This document shows, piece after piece, positions 32,310-41,089 of a DNA stretch of 64,000 nucleotides; position 1 is the first letter of the stretch; every line of letters begins with the position of its first letter. The DNA is from Rebecca billardiae RCC1528 (lineage: Eukaryota > Haptophyta). The translations under genes and the position numbers were made by a program. Below the pieces are notes generated by a model. That model ran no database searches, was not told the DNA's origin, and worked only from the letters and a program-made list of their open reading frames with translations. The stretch is from assembly GCA_965240325.2 (NCBI GenBank), contig OZ251250.1:434001-498000 (forward strand), written 5' to 3'.

Positions 32310-33034
32310 CCGCGCTTAAGGCGGTGGCCGCCGCCGTCGCGTGAGCCATTGATTCGTCGCCGGCAGCCGCGCGAATCGCGCGAGTCGTCACTGTGGCGTC
32401 AGTCATCATCATCATCATCATCATTACCGTCATCACGCCGTCAGCACTCCGCAGCGCGTCGCCAATTCGCTCCGTCCGACCGTTCCGAGGGCCCCAGTGG
32501 TGTCGTCCGCCCCGCGGCTCGCCGGCTCGGCCTCGGCTGGGGAGTGCAGACTGCAGAGTGAGTTCATCTCGGAGCCCTACAGTCAGCCTGCCGTAAGTAC
32601 TGGACTACAGTACTACTCTACTGGATGACGCGTACGATCAGCAGCCTGTCTCATCGTCAGCGCGGCGGCGATCGATATTATATTATATTCGATGAGTCGT
32701 CCAAGCGCCCAGCCCTGGCACTTAATCGCATGCCGCCTGATAATGACGATGACTCAATTCATAATGACGATGCTGCTGCATTCAGTGATTGCATTCAGCA
32801 TTGCTGGTCGTCAGACATATAATGGCGCGAAGGGCGTTATTCGGCGAGCTTCCACCGACCCGCTGCCTGTCGGGCCCATCCCAGCCGCGCGGAGGGGTGG
32901 CGCGGCGGACCCGTGCGCGCCGCACGTGCGCACTGCGCGGCTCGGCGGCGCGCGGCCGCGGTGCCGGTGCGCCCCAGCGCATCCGCCGCCGCCGCCGCGC
33001 CGCCGCCGATCGCAGCGCCGCGTGTCGCACGCAG
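32310..33034. other. Convergent intergenic region with an ATC microsatellite
   Basis: About 725 bp between the ends of the LRR and TMEM65-like genes. Contains (ATC)6-7 at about 32404-32424 and an AT-richer part (32590-32830). No gene seen. Confidence 0.5.
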
Positions 33035-34324
33035 CTAACTGCTGCCGTCCCCTGCGCCGCCGGCTTGGACGGCGCCGCTCGCGCTCGCGAGACCCGGCGC
33101 GCCGCCCTCCGCCTCGCCCGCCCCTCCGCCGCGCGGCGGCGGCTCCTCCTCCGCCGCAGCCGCCGCGCCGCTGCCGGCCGCGCCCTCGAGCGCGGCGAGA
33201 AGTTTCGCGGAAAGTTCCCGGTGCGCGTTGGGCGGCACGACGGCGCCAGCTCTCAACACGAGCAGCTCAGCGTCGGCGTGCTCCGGGGTGCCCTCCTTCG
33301 GGTCGGCGAGCAGCGCGACGCTCGCGCTCGCGCTGAGCAGGTCGCACTCGGACTCCGAGAGTCCGGACAGCACCGGACTCAGGATCGCGCTCGCCGGCAG
33401 CGGGCCGCGCACAACGACGCGCGTCGCCGCCGGCCGGCCGCGCGCAAATGGTCCGGACGGCCCGGACTCGTCCTCGTCGGCGTCGGCGTCCGGCGGGAGC
33501 ACGGCGCGCGCGTTGTCCACCGCCACGGTGAACCCATGCCTGAAGCGCGCGCGCGCTCGCTCGTGGTGAGCTCGGCGGCGCGCGAGCGCGCGGCGCGGCG
33601 GCGCGGCGGCCGGAGGGCTGCGCGGCGCCGGCGTCGGCGCACGCGCGGCGCGCACCCGGCTGTGGCGGTGATGGACGAGGGCCCATCGGAGGAGTCGGCG
33701 CGCTTGAGCTGGTCCGCCCTGCGCGTGTCGATCAGCAGCAGCTGCGCGCCCGCACGCCCACGCGCCCGGGGGCGGGCAGCGGAGGGCGCGCTCGCTCAGC
33801 GGCAGCGCGGGATGGGGCGCGCCGTGCGCCGCGCGCGCGCGCGCGCGAGCGGGGGCGCGCGCGGGCGGCGCGCGCACGTTGACCATGCCGAGGCAGCAGC
33901 CGCACACGACGCCGACGCACGAGCCGAGCAGCGCGATGCGCTTGCTCCTCGGCATCCGCCGCTGCTCGAGCGTGAGACCAGACGGCGGGAGGCCGAGCGC
34001 CGAGCACATCCGCTCGACGGTGTCGCCGAAGAGGATGCCGGCGACGTCGGAGCACGCCTGGCCCATCGCGGCGGCGGAGAGGGTGCTCAGCCCGAACGCC
34101 ACGCCGATCGTGCAGTCGAGCGTGTTCCCCATCTGCAGCATCACCGTGTTGTCCATGAAGCCGAAGCCAACCATCGGCACCGCCGCGCCGAGAGCGTGTC
34201 GGTACAGTTGCTGCTTCGTGGGCGGCGGCGTGACGGGCGTGGCGCCCGCGACGGTGGCGAGCGGGCGGCGGAGCGCGGCGGGGCGGCCCAGGCCGCGCGC
34301 GCGCAGCAGCGCTCGCGCGAACAT
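33035..34324 (-). CDS. TMEM65-like mitochondrial membrane protein
   Basis: Exons 34324-33878, 33741-33656 and 33539-33035 (phases 0 and 2; introns GTGCGC...GCAG and GTGCGC...TCAG) total 346 codons. The Arg/Ala-rich N-terminus (MFARALLRARGLGRPAALRR) looks like a mitochondrial presequence. The TMEM65 core follows: PPTKQQLYRHALG, VPMVGFGFMDNTVMLQMGN, GLSTLSAAAMGQACSDVAG, and a last span (GVVCGCCLGMV). It compares with AIPFIGFGFLDN and GNLVSDLAGLG in animal TMEM65, an inner-membrane protein linked to mitochondrial Na/Ca exchange. The third exon encodes an acidic, Ala-rich C-terminus with no Popeye-like motif. A second TMEM65 gene lies at 41090-43902, so the window holds two diverged copies. Confidence 0.8.
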   Translation of the reverse strand: MFARALLRARGLGRPAALRRPLATVAGATPVTPPPTKQQLYRHALGAAVPMVGFGFMDNTVMLQMGNTLDCTIGVAFGLSTLSAAAMGQACSDVAGILFGDTVERMCSALGLPPSGLTLEQRRMPRSKRIALLGSCVGVVCGCCLGMVNVRAPPARAPARARARAAHGAPHPALPLSERALRCPPPGAWACGRAAAADRHAQGGPAQARRLLRWALVHHRHSRVRAARAPTPAPRSPPAAAPPRRALARRRAHHERARARFRHGFTVAVDNARAVLPPDADADEDESGPSGPFARGRPAATRVVVRGPLPASAILSPVLSGLSESECDLLSASASVALLADPKEGTPEHADAELLVLRAGAVVPPNAHRELSAKLLAALEGAAGSGAAAAAEEEPPPRGGGAGEAEGGAPGLASASGAVQAGGAGDGSS

Positions 34325-34613
34325 CGGGACGGCGACGACACTCGGTGCGCGCACGCCGCCGCGGCCTCCCGCGGGTCCAAGCAGGGCCAAGCGAGCTTGG
34401 AGCGTTCTAAGTCCGGGTCCGGCGCGCTCGCACCGCCGCCGCGGGCGGAGACGTGTCGAAGGCTGGAGCAAGGGGAGTCGCTGGAGGCTCAGCCCAGGAC
34501 CAGCCGGACAGTCCTTTTTGTTTTCGCGCTGAATCCCGGTCTCCCGGATCGCTGATTAGTCGCACGGCCAGGCCGCCCCACCCAGCCCGTGCTCGCGAGC
34601 GACGCCTGGCGCG
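34325..34613. promoter_or_regulatory. Divergent promoter region (289 bp)
   Basis: Lies between the TMEM65-like start (minus) and the kinase-like start (plus). No specific motif seen. Confidence 0.35.
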
Positions 34614-36798
34614 ATGGGCGTAATCACGCGCGCGCGCACGCTGCTCGTCGTGCTCGCGTCGGCGGGGCTGTGGCGCTGCGCGGGCGGCTCCCGGGCGCTC
34701 TCCCACTCGCGCATCCGCCACGCCGTCGCGCCGGCCTCCGCTCGCCGCTCCGCCGTCCTCGCCGCCGAGCAGCAGCCCGCGGCGGAAGCGGCGCGCTCGC
34801 AGGGGAAGAAGATCCTGATCGAGGTGGAGGACGAGAACATCTGGGCGGCGGAGCAGCTCGAGCTGGCCGACATGGCCCGCGCCACCGCGACCCCCTTCGC
34901 GCTGCGCGGCTACATCGGCTCCGAGACCAAGGACGCTGTCTTCCCGTCGACACGAGACGTGTGTTTCCACGCGTTCGAGCGGTTCGGCGAGCCGCTCGAG
35001 GCGTTCGACGGTTGGCCGGGCGCGGGCGAGGCGGGCGACAAGGCGCGCCTCGCGCTGATCACCGACCTCCTCGGCGCGGTGAACCACCTGCACGGCCGCG
35101 GCCTCCCGCACCTCTGCGTGAACGAGGGCACAGTCCGGATTGGGCGCGAGCCGCTCAACAATGAGCTGCGCCTCCGGATCGTGGGCGCGGGCGCGGGGCC
35201 CTCGCTCAACGCGGCGAACCGGACGTTCCAGGTGCGCGGCGCACTGCGCGCGCGCGAGCGCGCGCCCGCCGCGCGCGCGCACGGCGGAGGGCTGCCCCGA
35301 GCGCGGCAGCTGCGTCGCGCGAGCGCTTGCCACCGCGCGCTGTGGCGCGCGCCTGCGCCGTTGACCGCCACGCCGACGTGCCGCCGCCCTGACGCCCGCC
35401 GTGCGCCGTGCAGGTGCCCCGCTCGTGGGGCTACACCGCGCCGGAGGTGCTGTCGGGAGTCATCGTGCAGGTGTGTGCGCGCGCGCGCGCCCGCGCCGCC
35501 TCTGCCGTGCGACGCGGCGCGGCGCGGCGCCGGCGCCGCGTGCCACAGCGGCGGGTGCGGCAGCGGCGAGGGACGGGCGCGCGGCGCGTGGCCGGCGCAG
35601 GGCGCTGCGCCGCGACGCGTGGGGTCGGGCGACACGCCCGGCTGACCCGCCTCGCCACGCGCGCTCTTGCCCCCGCCCGCCCCCGCGCGGCGCGCGCCCT
35701 ACCCGCCCTGACACTCCACACGCTACCCCTACTCCTACCCCTACCCACATTACCCGCCTCCGCCCGCCCTCCAGTCCAACCTGCCCGCGCTGTTCGCGAT
35801 GGACGCGTGGTCGGTCGGGACGGTCCTCGCGATGCTCGTCGGCGGGCTCCGCGCCTCGCCGCAGGCCGCCACGCCGCAGTTCTTCAAGCTCCAGTTCTCC
35901 GAGCGCTCGGCAATTCTTCAGAAAATAAATGATCGCGGCGAAGGCATGCAGGACTTTCTCTCGGCGCTCAACGACCAGTCGGGCGGCTTCCTCTTCCGCA
36001 ACGGCTGGCTGGTCGAGATGCTCATCTCGCTCCTCAAGATCGACCCGCAGGTGCGCGCGGCACGCGCCGAGCGCGCCCGACGCGCCCGGCGGCGCGCCCC
36101 GCGCGCGCGGCGCCGCGGCGCCAGCGGCTGCGGCGCGCGGGGCCGCGCGCCGCCGCCGCCCGCCACCGTCGCGCTGAGCGTGGCCCGTGGCCCGCCCCCG
36201 CCGTGCTGCCGGCGGCGTGCAGGAGCGGATGAGCGTGCGCCAGGCCTGGAAGAAGCTGCAGGAGCAGCTGCCGCCGCCGCTGCCGCCGCCCAAGCTCGGC
36301 ACAAGCACGCCGGCGCGCGCCGCGCCAGCCGCGCCCGCCGCCGCGCCCGCCGCGCCCGCCGCGGCGCCGGCCGCATCGAGCAAGACGGAGCAGACGCTGG
36401 CCGAGCGCGTGGCGGCGGCGTTCCCGTCGCCGGCGCTTGGCGCGGACGGCGTCGCGCTCCCGCCGCCCGTCCCCGCCGACGCGTCCCGCGTGCAGCCCCG
36501 CGGCGCGCCCGCGCGCGTCGGCGGCGGCGGCGGCGTGCCCTCGCAGGAGCCCTATCGATCTCTGGTGCGTGCGCCCGCGCGCCGACTTCTTTCATCTCTC
36601 TTTTTTCCGGTTCTCTCTGCTTTTATTTGCGCGCCCCTCGGGCCGCGCCCGCGGGCGCGCGTGCGCCGCGGCGGCCGTGCTGCCCGCGCGCGGGTGTCTG
36701 TGTGTGCGTGTACCCTCGCGTGCGCACGTGCCGCGCCCGTTGGTCTGTGCGGGCCGGTCTCCCGGTCTGCCCTCTCCCCCGCCGTGCGCGCGCGTGGG

Positions 36799-36838
<40 letters not shown>

Positions 36839-38180
36839 CCGGGCGCCGCGCGGTCGGAGCGCCGCCCGCGCACCCACCGTCTGCGGGCCGCGCGCCGCCC
36901 GCCCGGCTGCGCGGCTCGCTGACTGCGCGTCGCCCCACGCCCCGCACGCCGCGCGCGCGTGACGCCGCGCCGCCGCTCACGGCACCGCCGCCACTCCTGT
37001 CACTGCGGCCGCGCCGCCGCTGTTGTCCCAACCGCCGCCGCCGCCGCCGCTTTGTTTGTGTTCGATGCTTGCTTCTCGCCTTGTCGCCCGATGCGTCCGC
37101 TCCCGAACGGCTGCACCTCGCAGGAAGCCATCATCTCCATCGTGGAGGGCGGCGAGTCCCTCGGGCGCATCACCGCGGTCAAGAGGCGGCCGGCGCCGCC
37201 CACCGGCTCCGAGGGCGCCGCGCTCCCGCCGTTCGTGCGCGGAGAGGTGGTCGGCTTCCGGAACCGCGCGCGCGGCGAGCGCTGGGAGATGGCGGTGGCG
37301 GGCGCGGCCGAGCGCGGCGCGTTCCTCAACGAGGGCGACGAGGTCGAGATCGAGTCGCTGATCGGGATCGTCCTCGTGCGCGGCGGAGCGCACGTGCTCG
37401 TGGTCGAGCTCGTTGGGATGGAGCCCAATAAGGCGACGCTGCCCTCCGGTGCGCGGAGGGCGGCTGCGCGCGCACGCGCGGCCTCGCGCGGCCCTTCGCG
37501 CGCGCGCGCGCGCCCCTTCCCTCCCGCCCATCCGCCCACCTCTCGCCCCCCACCACCCGCGCTCCCTGCCCCCCACCACCCGCCTGCCGCCCGCCTGCCG
37601 CCCGCCTGCCACCCGCCTGCCACCCGCCTGCCACCCGCCTGCCACCCGCCTGCCACCCGCCTGCCACCCGCCTGCCGCCCGCCTGCCACCCGCCTGCCGC
37701 CCGCCTGCCACCCGCCTGCCACCCGCCTGCCACCCGCCTGCCACCCGCCTGCCGCCCGCCTGCCGCCCGCCTGCCACCCGCCTGCCACCCGCCTGCCACC
37801 CGCCTGCCGCCCGCCTGCCACCCGCCTGCCGCCCGCCTGCCTACCGCCTGCCGCCCGCCTGCCACCCGCCTGCCACCCGCCTGCCGCCCGCCTGCCTACC
37901 GCCTGCCGCCCGCCTGCCGCCCGCCTGCCACCCGCCTGCCACCCGCCTGCCGCCCGCCTGCCACCCGCCTGCCGCCCGCCTGCCTACCGCCTGCCGCCCG
38001 CCTGCCACCCGCCCACCCGGCTGCCACCCGGCTGCTGCGGCAGAGGTGCGCGGCATCGTCGAGGAGCTCAACGGCGCGCAGGGGCGCGGGCGGTGCAAGT
38101 ACCTCGGCCTCGAGAGCCTCGACTTCAGCGACCGCTCGACTCTGCGCGACATCTACTCCTTCTCGCTGCGCCAGTCGTGA
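34614..38180 (+). CDS. Degenerate protein-kinase-like protein with an N-terminal targeting peptide
   Basis: Six exons: 34614-35231, 35414-35470, 35775-36050, 36223-36564, 37124-37448 and 38044-38180 (phases 0,0,0,0,1), 584 residues. The start (VITRARTLLVVLASAGL) suggests a signal or plastid-transit peptide. C-lobe kinase landmarks are present: HLHGRGLPHLCVN in the place of the catalytic loop, WGYTAPEVLSG (APE motif), AMDAWSVGTVLAMLVGG (DxWS helix) and ERMSVRQAWKKL (final Arg). But the HRD Asp, the DFG motif (IVGAGAG here), the glycine loop and a VAIK Lys are not seen, so it is probably catalytically dead. A Pro/Ala linker and a separate C-terminal domain (GESLGRITAVKRRP, FVRGEVVGFRNRARGERWEM) follow. 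The fifth intron contains a large minisatellite. Confidence 0.65.
36804..36838 (+). repeat. (GT)n microsatellite in intron 4 of the kinase-like gene
   Basis: About 17 GT units in the intron at 36565-37123. Confidence 0.9.
37580..38020 (+). repeat. 11-bp minisatellite (CTGCCRCCCGC), about 40 copies, inside an intron
   Basis: Tandem 11-bp units in three versions: CTGCCACCCGC, CTGCCGCCCGC and CTGCCTACCGC. The TACC version recurs inside a higher-order block order (for example A-A-G-A-G-T-G). The array fills most of intron 5 (37449-38043) of the kinase-like gene and ends about 23 bp before the CAG acceptor. The intron contains no AG dinucleotide from about 37458 to that acceptor. Confidence 0.92.
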
Positions 38181-38952
38181 GCGGCTGCGGCGCTGCGCGG
38201 CAGCTGCTCCCCTTCCAAGGGAGGCCCGGGCCCGGACCGCCCTTGTCCCTTCTCCCTGCGCCAGTTGTGAGGGAGCGCCGACGGTGCACTTGGGGGCGCA
38301 GGGGCGTGGAGAGGGTGGGTGGGGCGATGCGGTGGGCGGGTGGGGCCGGGCCGACGACGAGGCGACGCGGCCGACGCTCTGCACCGTGCCACGCTGCTCG
38401 GCGGCATGCCGCGTGATGCGCCGTCGTCATTCACGACTCATTGGTGCCCGCCCAATCTGGGCGGGCACTCAGCGGCATCGGGCCGAGCCCGCTACCGGCA
38501 CTCAGCGGCACTCCGGGGCCGGAGTACTCAGCCGGCCCGCGGCTCGGCCACGGCCCAAAGGCAAAGCAGAGACTCGTCCTGTCGTCCGAAGTGAAGCGTC
38601 GTGGATCGTCATCAGTCAACGGGCGTGCCTCTCGGCGGGGGGCTCCGCCTCGACCGGCCCGCCTCGGCGGCTACAGGGCACCCGCTCATCAGAGCCGCCC
38701 GATGCCAGGTCCTCGCCACGCGGGCCGGCCGAAAGCGGCAGACCTACGCCATCGTGCACCCGGCCTGGTTTCGGGCCACCAACAAAATGATACGGAAAAA
38801 AAGGGGGCAAGCCGGCAAGGGTGCCGCCTCGACAGGCGCGCCGCCATCGTGCCGCGGCCGCGAAGCGTCGCTGCCGCATCGGAGATCCCCGCGCGTCGGC
38901 GAGTCGGCCCCGACGCACGTTCGCCCCGCACGGCCGCGCCTCGCTCGGAGCG
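38181..38952. other. Intergenic region with a strong hairpin
   Basis: About 770 bp between two plus-strand genes. It holds the perfect hairpin at 38444-38468 and the PDH E1-alpha promoter. The frame upstream of 38953 is open back to 38821 without an ATG. No gene seen. Confidence 0.45.
38444..38468. repeat. Perfect 11-bp hairpin
   Basis: GTGCCCGCCCA, then ATC, then TGGGCGGGCAC: a fully paired stem with a 3-base loop, about 265 bp past the kinase-like stop codon. It could mark a 3' end or be a small repeat relic. Confidence 0.8.
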
Positions 38953-40347
38953 ATGCACGCGGTGGCCCGGCAGCTCGCGCGCGCGCGCGCCGCGGCGGCG
39001 CCCCCCGCCCGGCGGCACCTCTCCTCCGCCGGCACCATCCGCGTCGACTTCGACAAGCCGTTCGGAACGTACATGTGCGACGGGCCCGGCTCGACGCACT
39101 ACGACGCGACCAAGGAGGAGCTGATGGAGCTGTGGCGGACGATGTACAAGATGCGGCGGATGGAGCTCGCGGCGGACCAGCTGTACAAGAGCAAGCAGAT
39201 CCGCGGCTTCTGCCACCTGTACGACGGCCAGGAGGCCGTGTGCGTCGGGATGGAGGCGGCCATCACATACAAAGACTCGATCATCACTGCGTACCGCGAC
39301 CACTGCCAGCAGCTCTCGCGCGGCGACACGGTGGAGCGGATCATCTCGGAGCTGATGGGGAAGCACGCCGGCTGCGCCAAGGGCAAGGGCGGCTCGATGC
39401 ACATGTACAACGCCAAGAACAACTTCTTCGGCGGCAACGGGATCGTGGGCGCGCAGCAGCCGCTCGGCGCCGGCCTCGCGTTCGCGCACAAGTACAAGGA
39501 GGACGGCAGCGTGGCGTTCACGCTGTACGGCGACGGCGCGGCGAACCAGGGGCAGCTCTTCGAGGCGATGAACATGGCCGCGCTCTGGAAGCTCCCCGTC
39601 ATCTTCGTCTGCGAGAACAACCACTACGGTATGGGCACAGCCAAGGGACGTGCCGCCTCCCTCACTGAGTACTACAAGCGTGGGCAGTACATGCCCGGGA
39701 TGCTGGTGCGCGCGCGCGCGCGCGGAGCGCACGCGCGGCGCCGGAGGGCGGGAGAAGGGACGCGCCCGCCGCCGGGGAGCGGGGCTGCGTGGTGCGCAGC
39801 GGCGCACGCGGGCCGTGGGCGCGCGCGCGCGTCGCCCCGTCTCATGCGTGGTGTTGCGCCCGCCGCGCCGCCCGCCCCCGCCCGCTCGCGCCGCCCGCCC
39901 GCCCGCCCGCCCGCCGCGCAGTGCGACGGGATGCACGTGCTGCAGGTGAAGGAGGCGGTGGCGTACGCCGCGGCGCACTGCCGCTCGGGCGCGGGCCCGT
40001 TCGTGATCGAGTTCGACACGTACCGGTACCACGGCCACTCGATGTCCGACCCAGGTATCACCTACCGTGATCGGACGGAGGTGTCGGGCGTGCGCGAGAA
40101 GCGCGACCCTGTGAACAAGGCGAAGGCGTGGCTGCTCGAGCTGGCCGGGGTTCCGGAGGACGAGCTCAAGGGGATCGAGACGGGCATCCGGAAGGAGATC
40201 GACGCGGCCGTCGCCGCGGCCAAGGCGGCCGTCGAGCCCCCCGCTTCCGAGCTCACGCAGGACATCTACTGCGGACAGAACCCGAGCATGTTCATCCGCG
40301 GCTGCGACATGGGTACGAGCTACGGCGACTACAGCGTGAGCGGCTGA
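38953..40347 (+). CDS. PDHA1: Pyruvate dehydrogenase E1 component subunit alpha, mitochondrial
   Basis: Exons 38953-39705 and 39922-40347 (intron GTGCGC...GCAG, phase 0) encode 392 residues, the usual size. The start ([25 protein letters not shown]) is a mitochondrial presequence. Family landmarks are intact: [35 protein letters not shown], the thiamine-diphosphate motif [20 protein letters not shown]...NN, and [12 protein letters not shown]. The enzyme decarboxylates pyruvate with its E1-beta partner inside the PDH complex. In the regulatory loop, the Ser of HGHSMSDPG (site 1) is kept. Site 2 is Thr (GITYR) and the region equivalent to site 3 (GTAKGRAA) lacks the Ser, so control by PDH kinase would rest mainly on site 1. 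Residue equivalences are from memory of the human protein. Confidence 0.96.
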   Translation: MHAVARQLARARAAAAPPARRHLSSAGTIRVDFDKPFGTYMCDGPGSTHYDATKEELMELWRTMYKMRRMELAADQLYKSKQIRGFCHLYDGQEAVCVGMEAAITYKDSIITAYRDHCQQLSRGDTVERIISELMGKHAGCAKGKGGSMHMYNAKNNFFGGNGIVGAQQPLGAGLAFAHKYKEDGSVAFTLYGDGAANQGQLFEAMNMAALWKLPVIFVCENNHYGMGTAKGRAASLTEYYKRGQYMPGMLVRARARGAHARRRRAGEGTRPPPGSGAAWCAAAHAGRGRARASPRLMRGVAPAAPPAPARSRRPPARPPAAQCDGMHVLQVKEAVAYAAAHCRSGAGPFVIEFDTYRYHGHSMSDPGITYRDRTEVSGVREKRDPVNKAKAWLLELAGVPEDELKGIETGIRKEIDAAVAAAKAAVEPPASELTQDIYCGQNPSMFIRGCDMGTSYGDYSVSG

Positions 40348-41089
40348 GCGGGCGGCAGCCAGATGTGCCCGTCCGTGGGGGCGCGGCGTGGCACACGAGC
40401 GCCAGCCGCGGCGACTGCAGCGCGAGGGGCTGAGTGAGGCTGGCACAGCGCGCGCAGGGTCAGTCTGTGCCGCCGCGCGGCGACACGGGCCGGCGGGCGC
40501 CCGGGGGTGGGCGGTTGGTGCAGCCGAGCGGGTGGTGGTGGCAGCGGCCGAGCTGCTGCCGGCGCGGCGGCCTCGGCTGCCGCTGCGCGTTGGAGCTCGC
40601 AGCCGTGCATGCTTGTCACGGACGAGCCGGCTGCCGGGCGGCATGCCGGACGCGAGTCGGAGGAGTCGGTCGCTCGGACCGCCTGACCGGAGCTCCTGAC
40701 CTGAGTCCTGACGACCACCGTGACCGGTCCACCGGAGCATCAGCAGACTCTCGCTCATTATTCATGATTCATCGTCACGCGTCAGCTGAGGCGGCGCTGG
40801 CCGGGGCCGACTCGACTGACGACGCCGGGGCGGTGCCACCCGCGGCTCCCGTGACCCGGTGGGACGCGCTGCGCCGCTGCCAAGTCTCACGATCGATCTG
40901 GCCCAGTAGAAGTACTGCAAGACCTCTGGCCACCGCCGCTCTTCTGAGGCCAACCGGCACTGCGCGGGTAAAATGAAGTCGCGCAATAATTATTGGCGGG
41001 GCAGTCGCCCGTTCATCAAGGCCGCCCGTCTGTGCGGGGAAGGCCTCGGCTGCTCGTTGCCCCCTTCTCGCGTCGGCCGGGCCCCGCCG
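40348..41089. other. Intergenic region
   Basis: About 740 bp between PDH E1-alpha and the TMEM65-Popeye gene. An in-frame ATG at 40973 would lengthen the latter by 39 residues. Nothing else recognised. Confidence 0.4.

Noticed and set aside
36592-36877. Open frames of Thr-His repeats opposite the GT microsatellite
   Set aside because: Microsatellite artefact inside an intron of the kinase-like gene.
37580-38020. Tandem array that could be mistaken for a CRISPR array
   Set aside because: Units are 11 bp with no spacers; it is an intronic minisatellite in a eukaryote.
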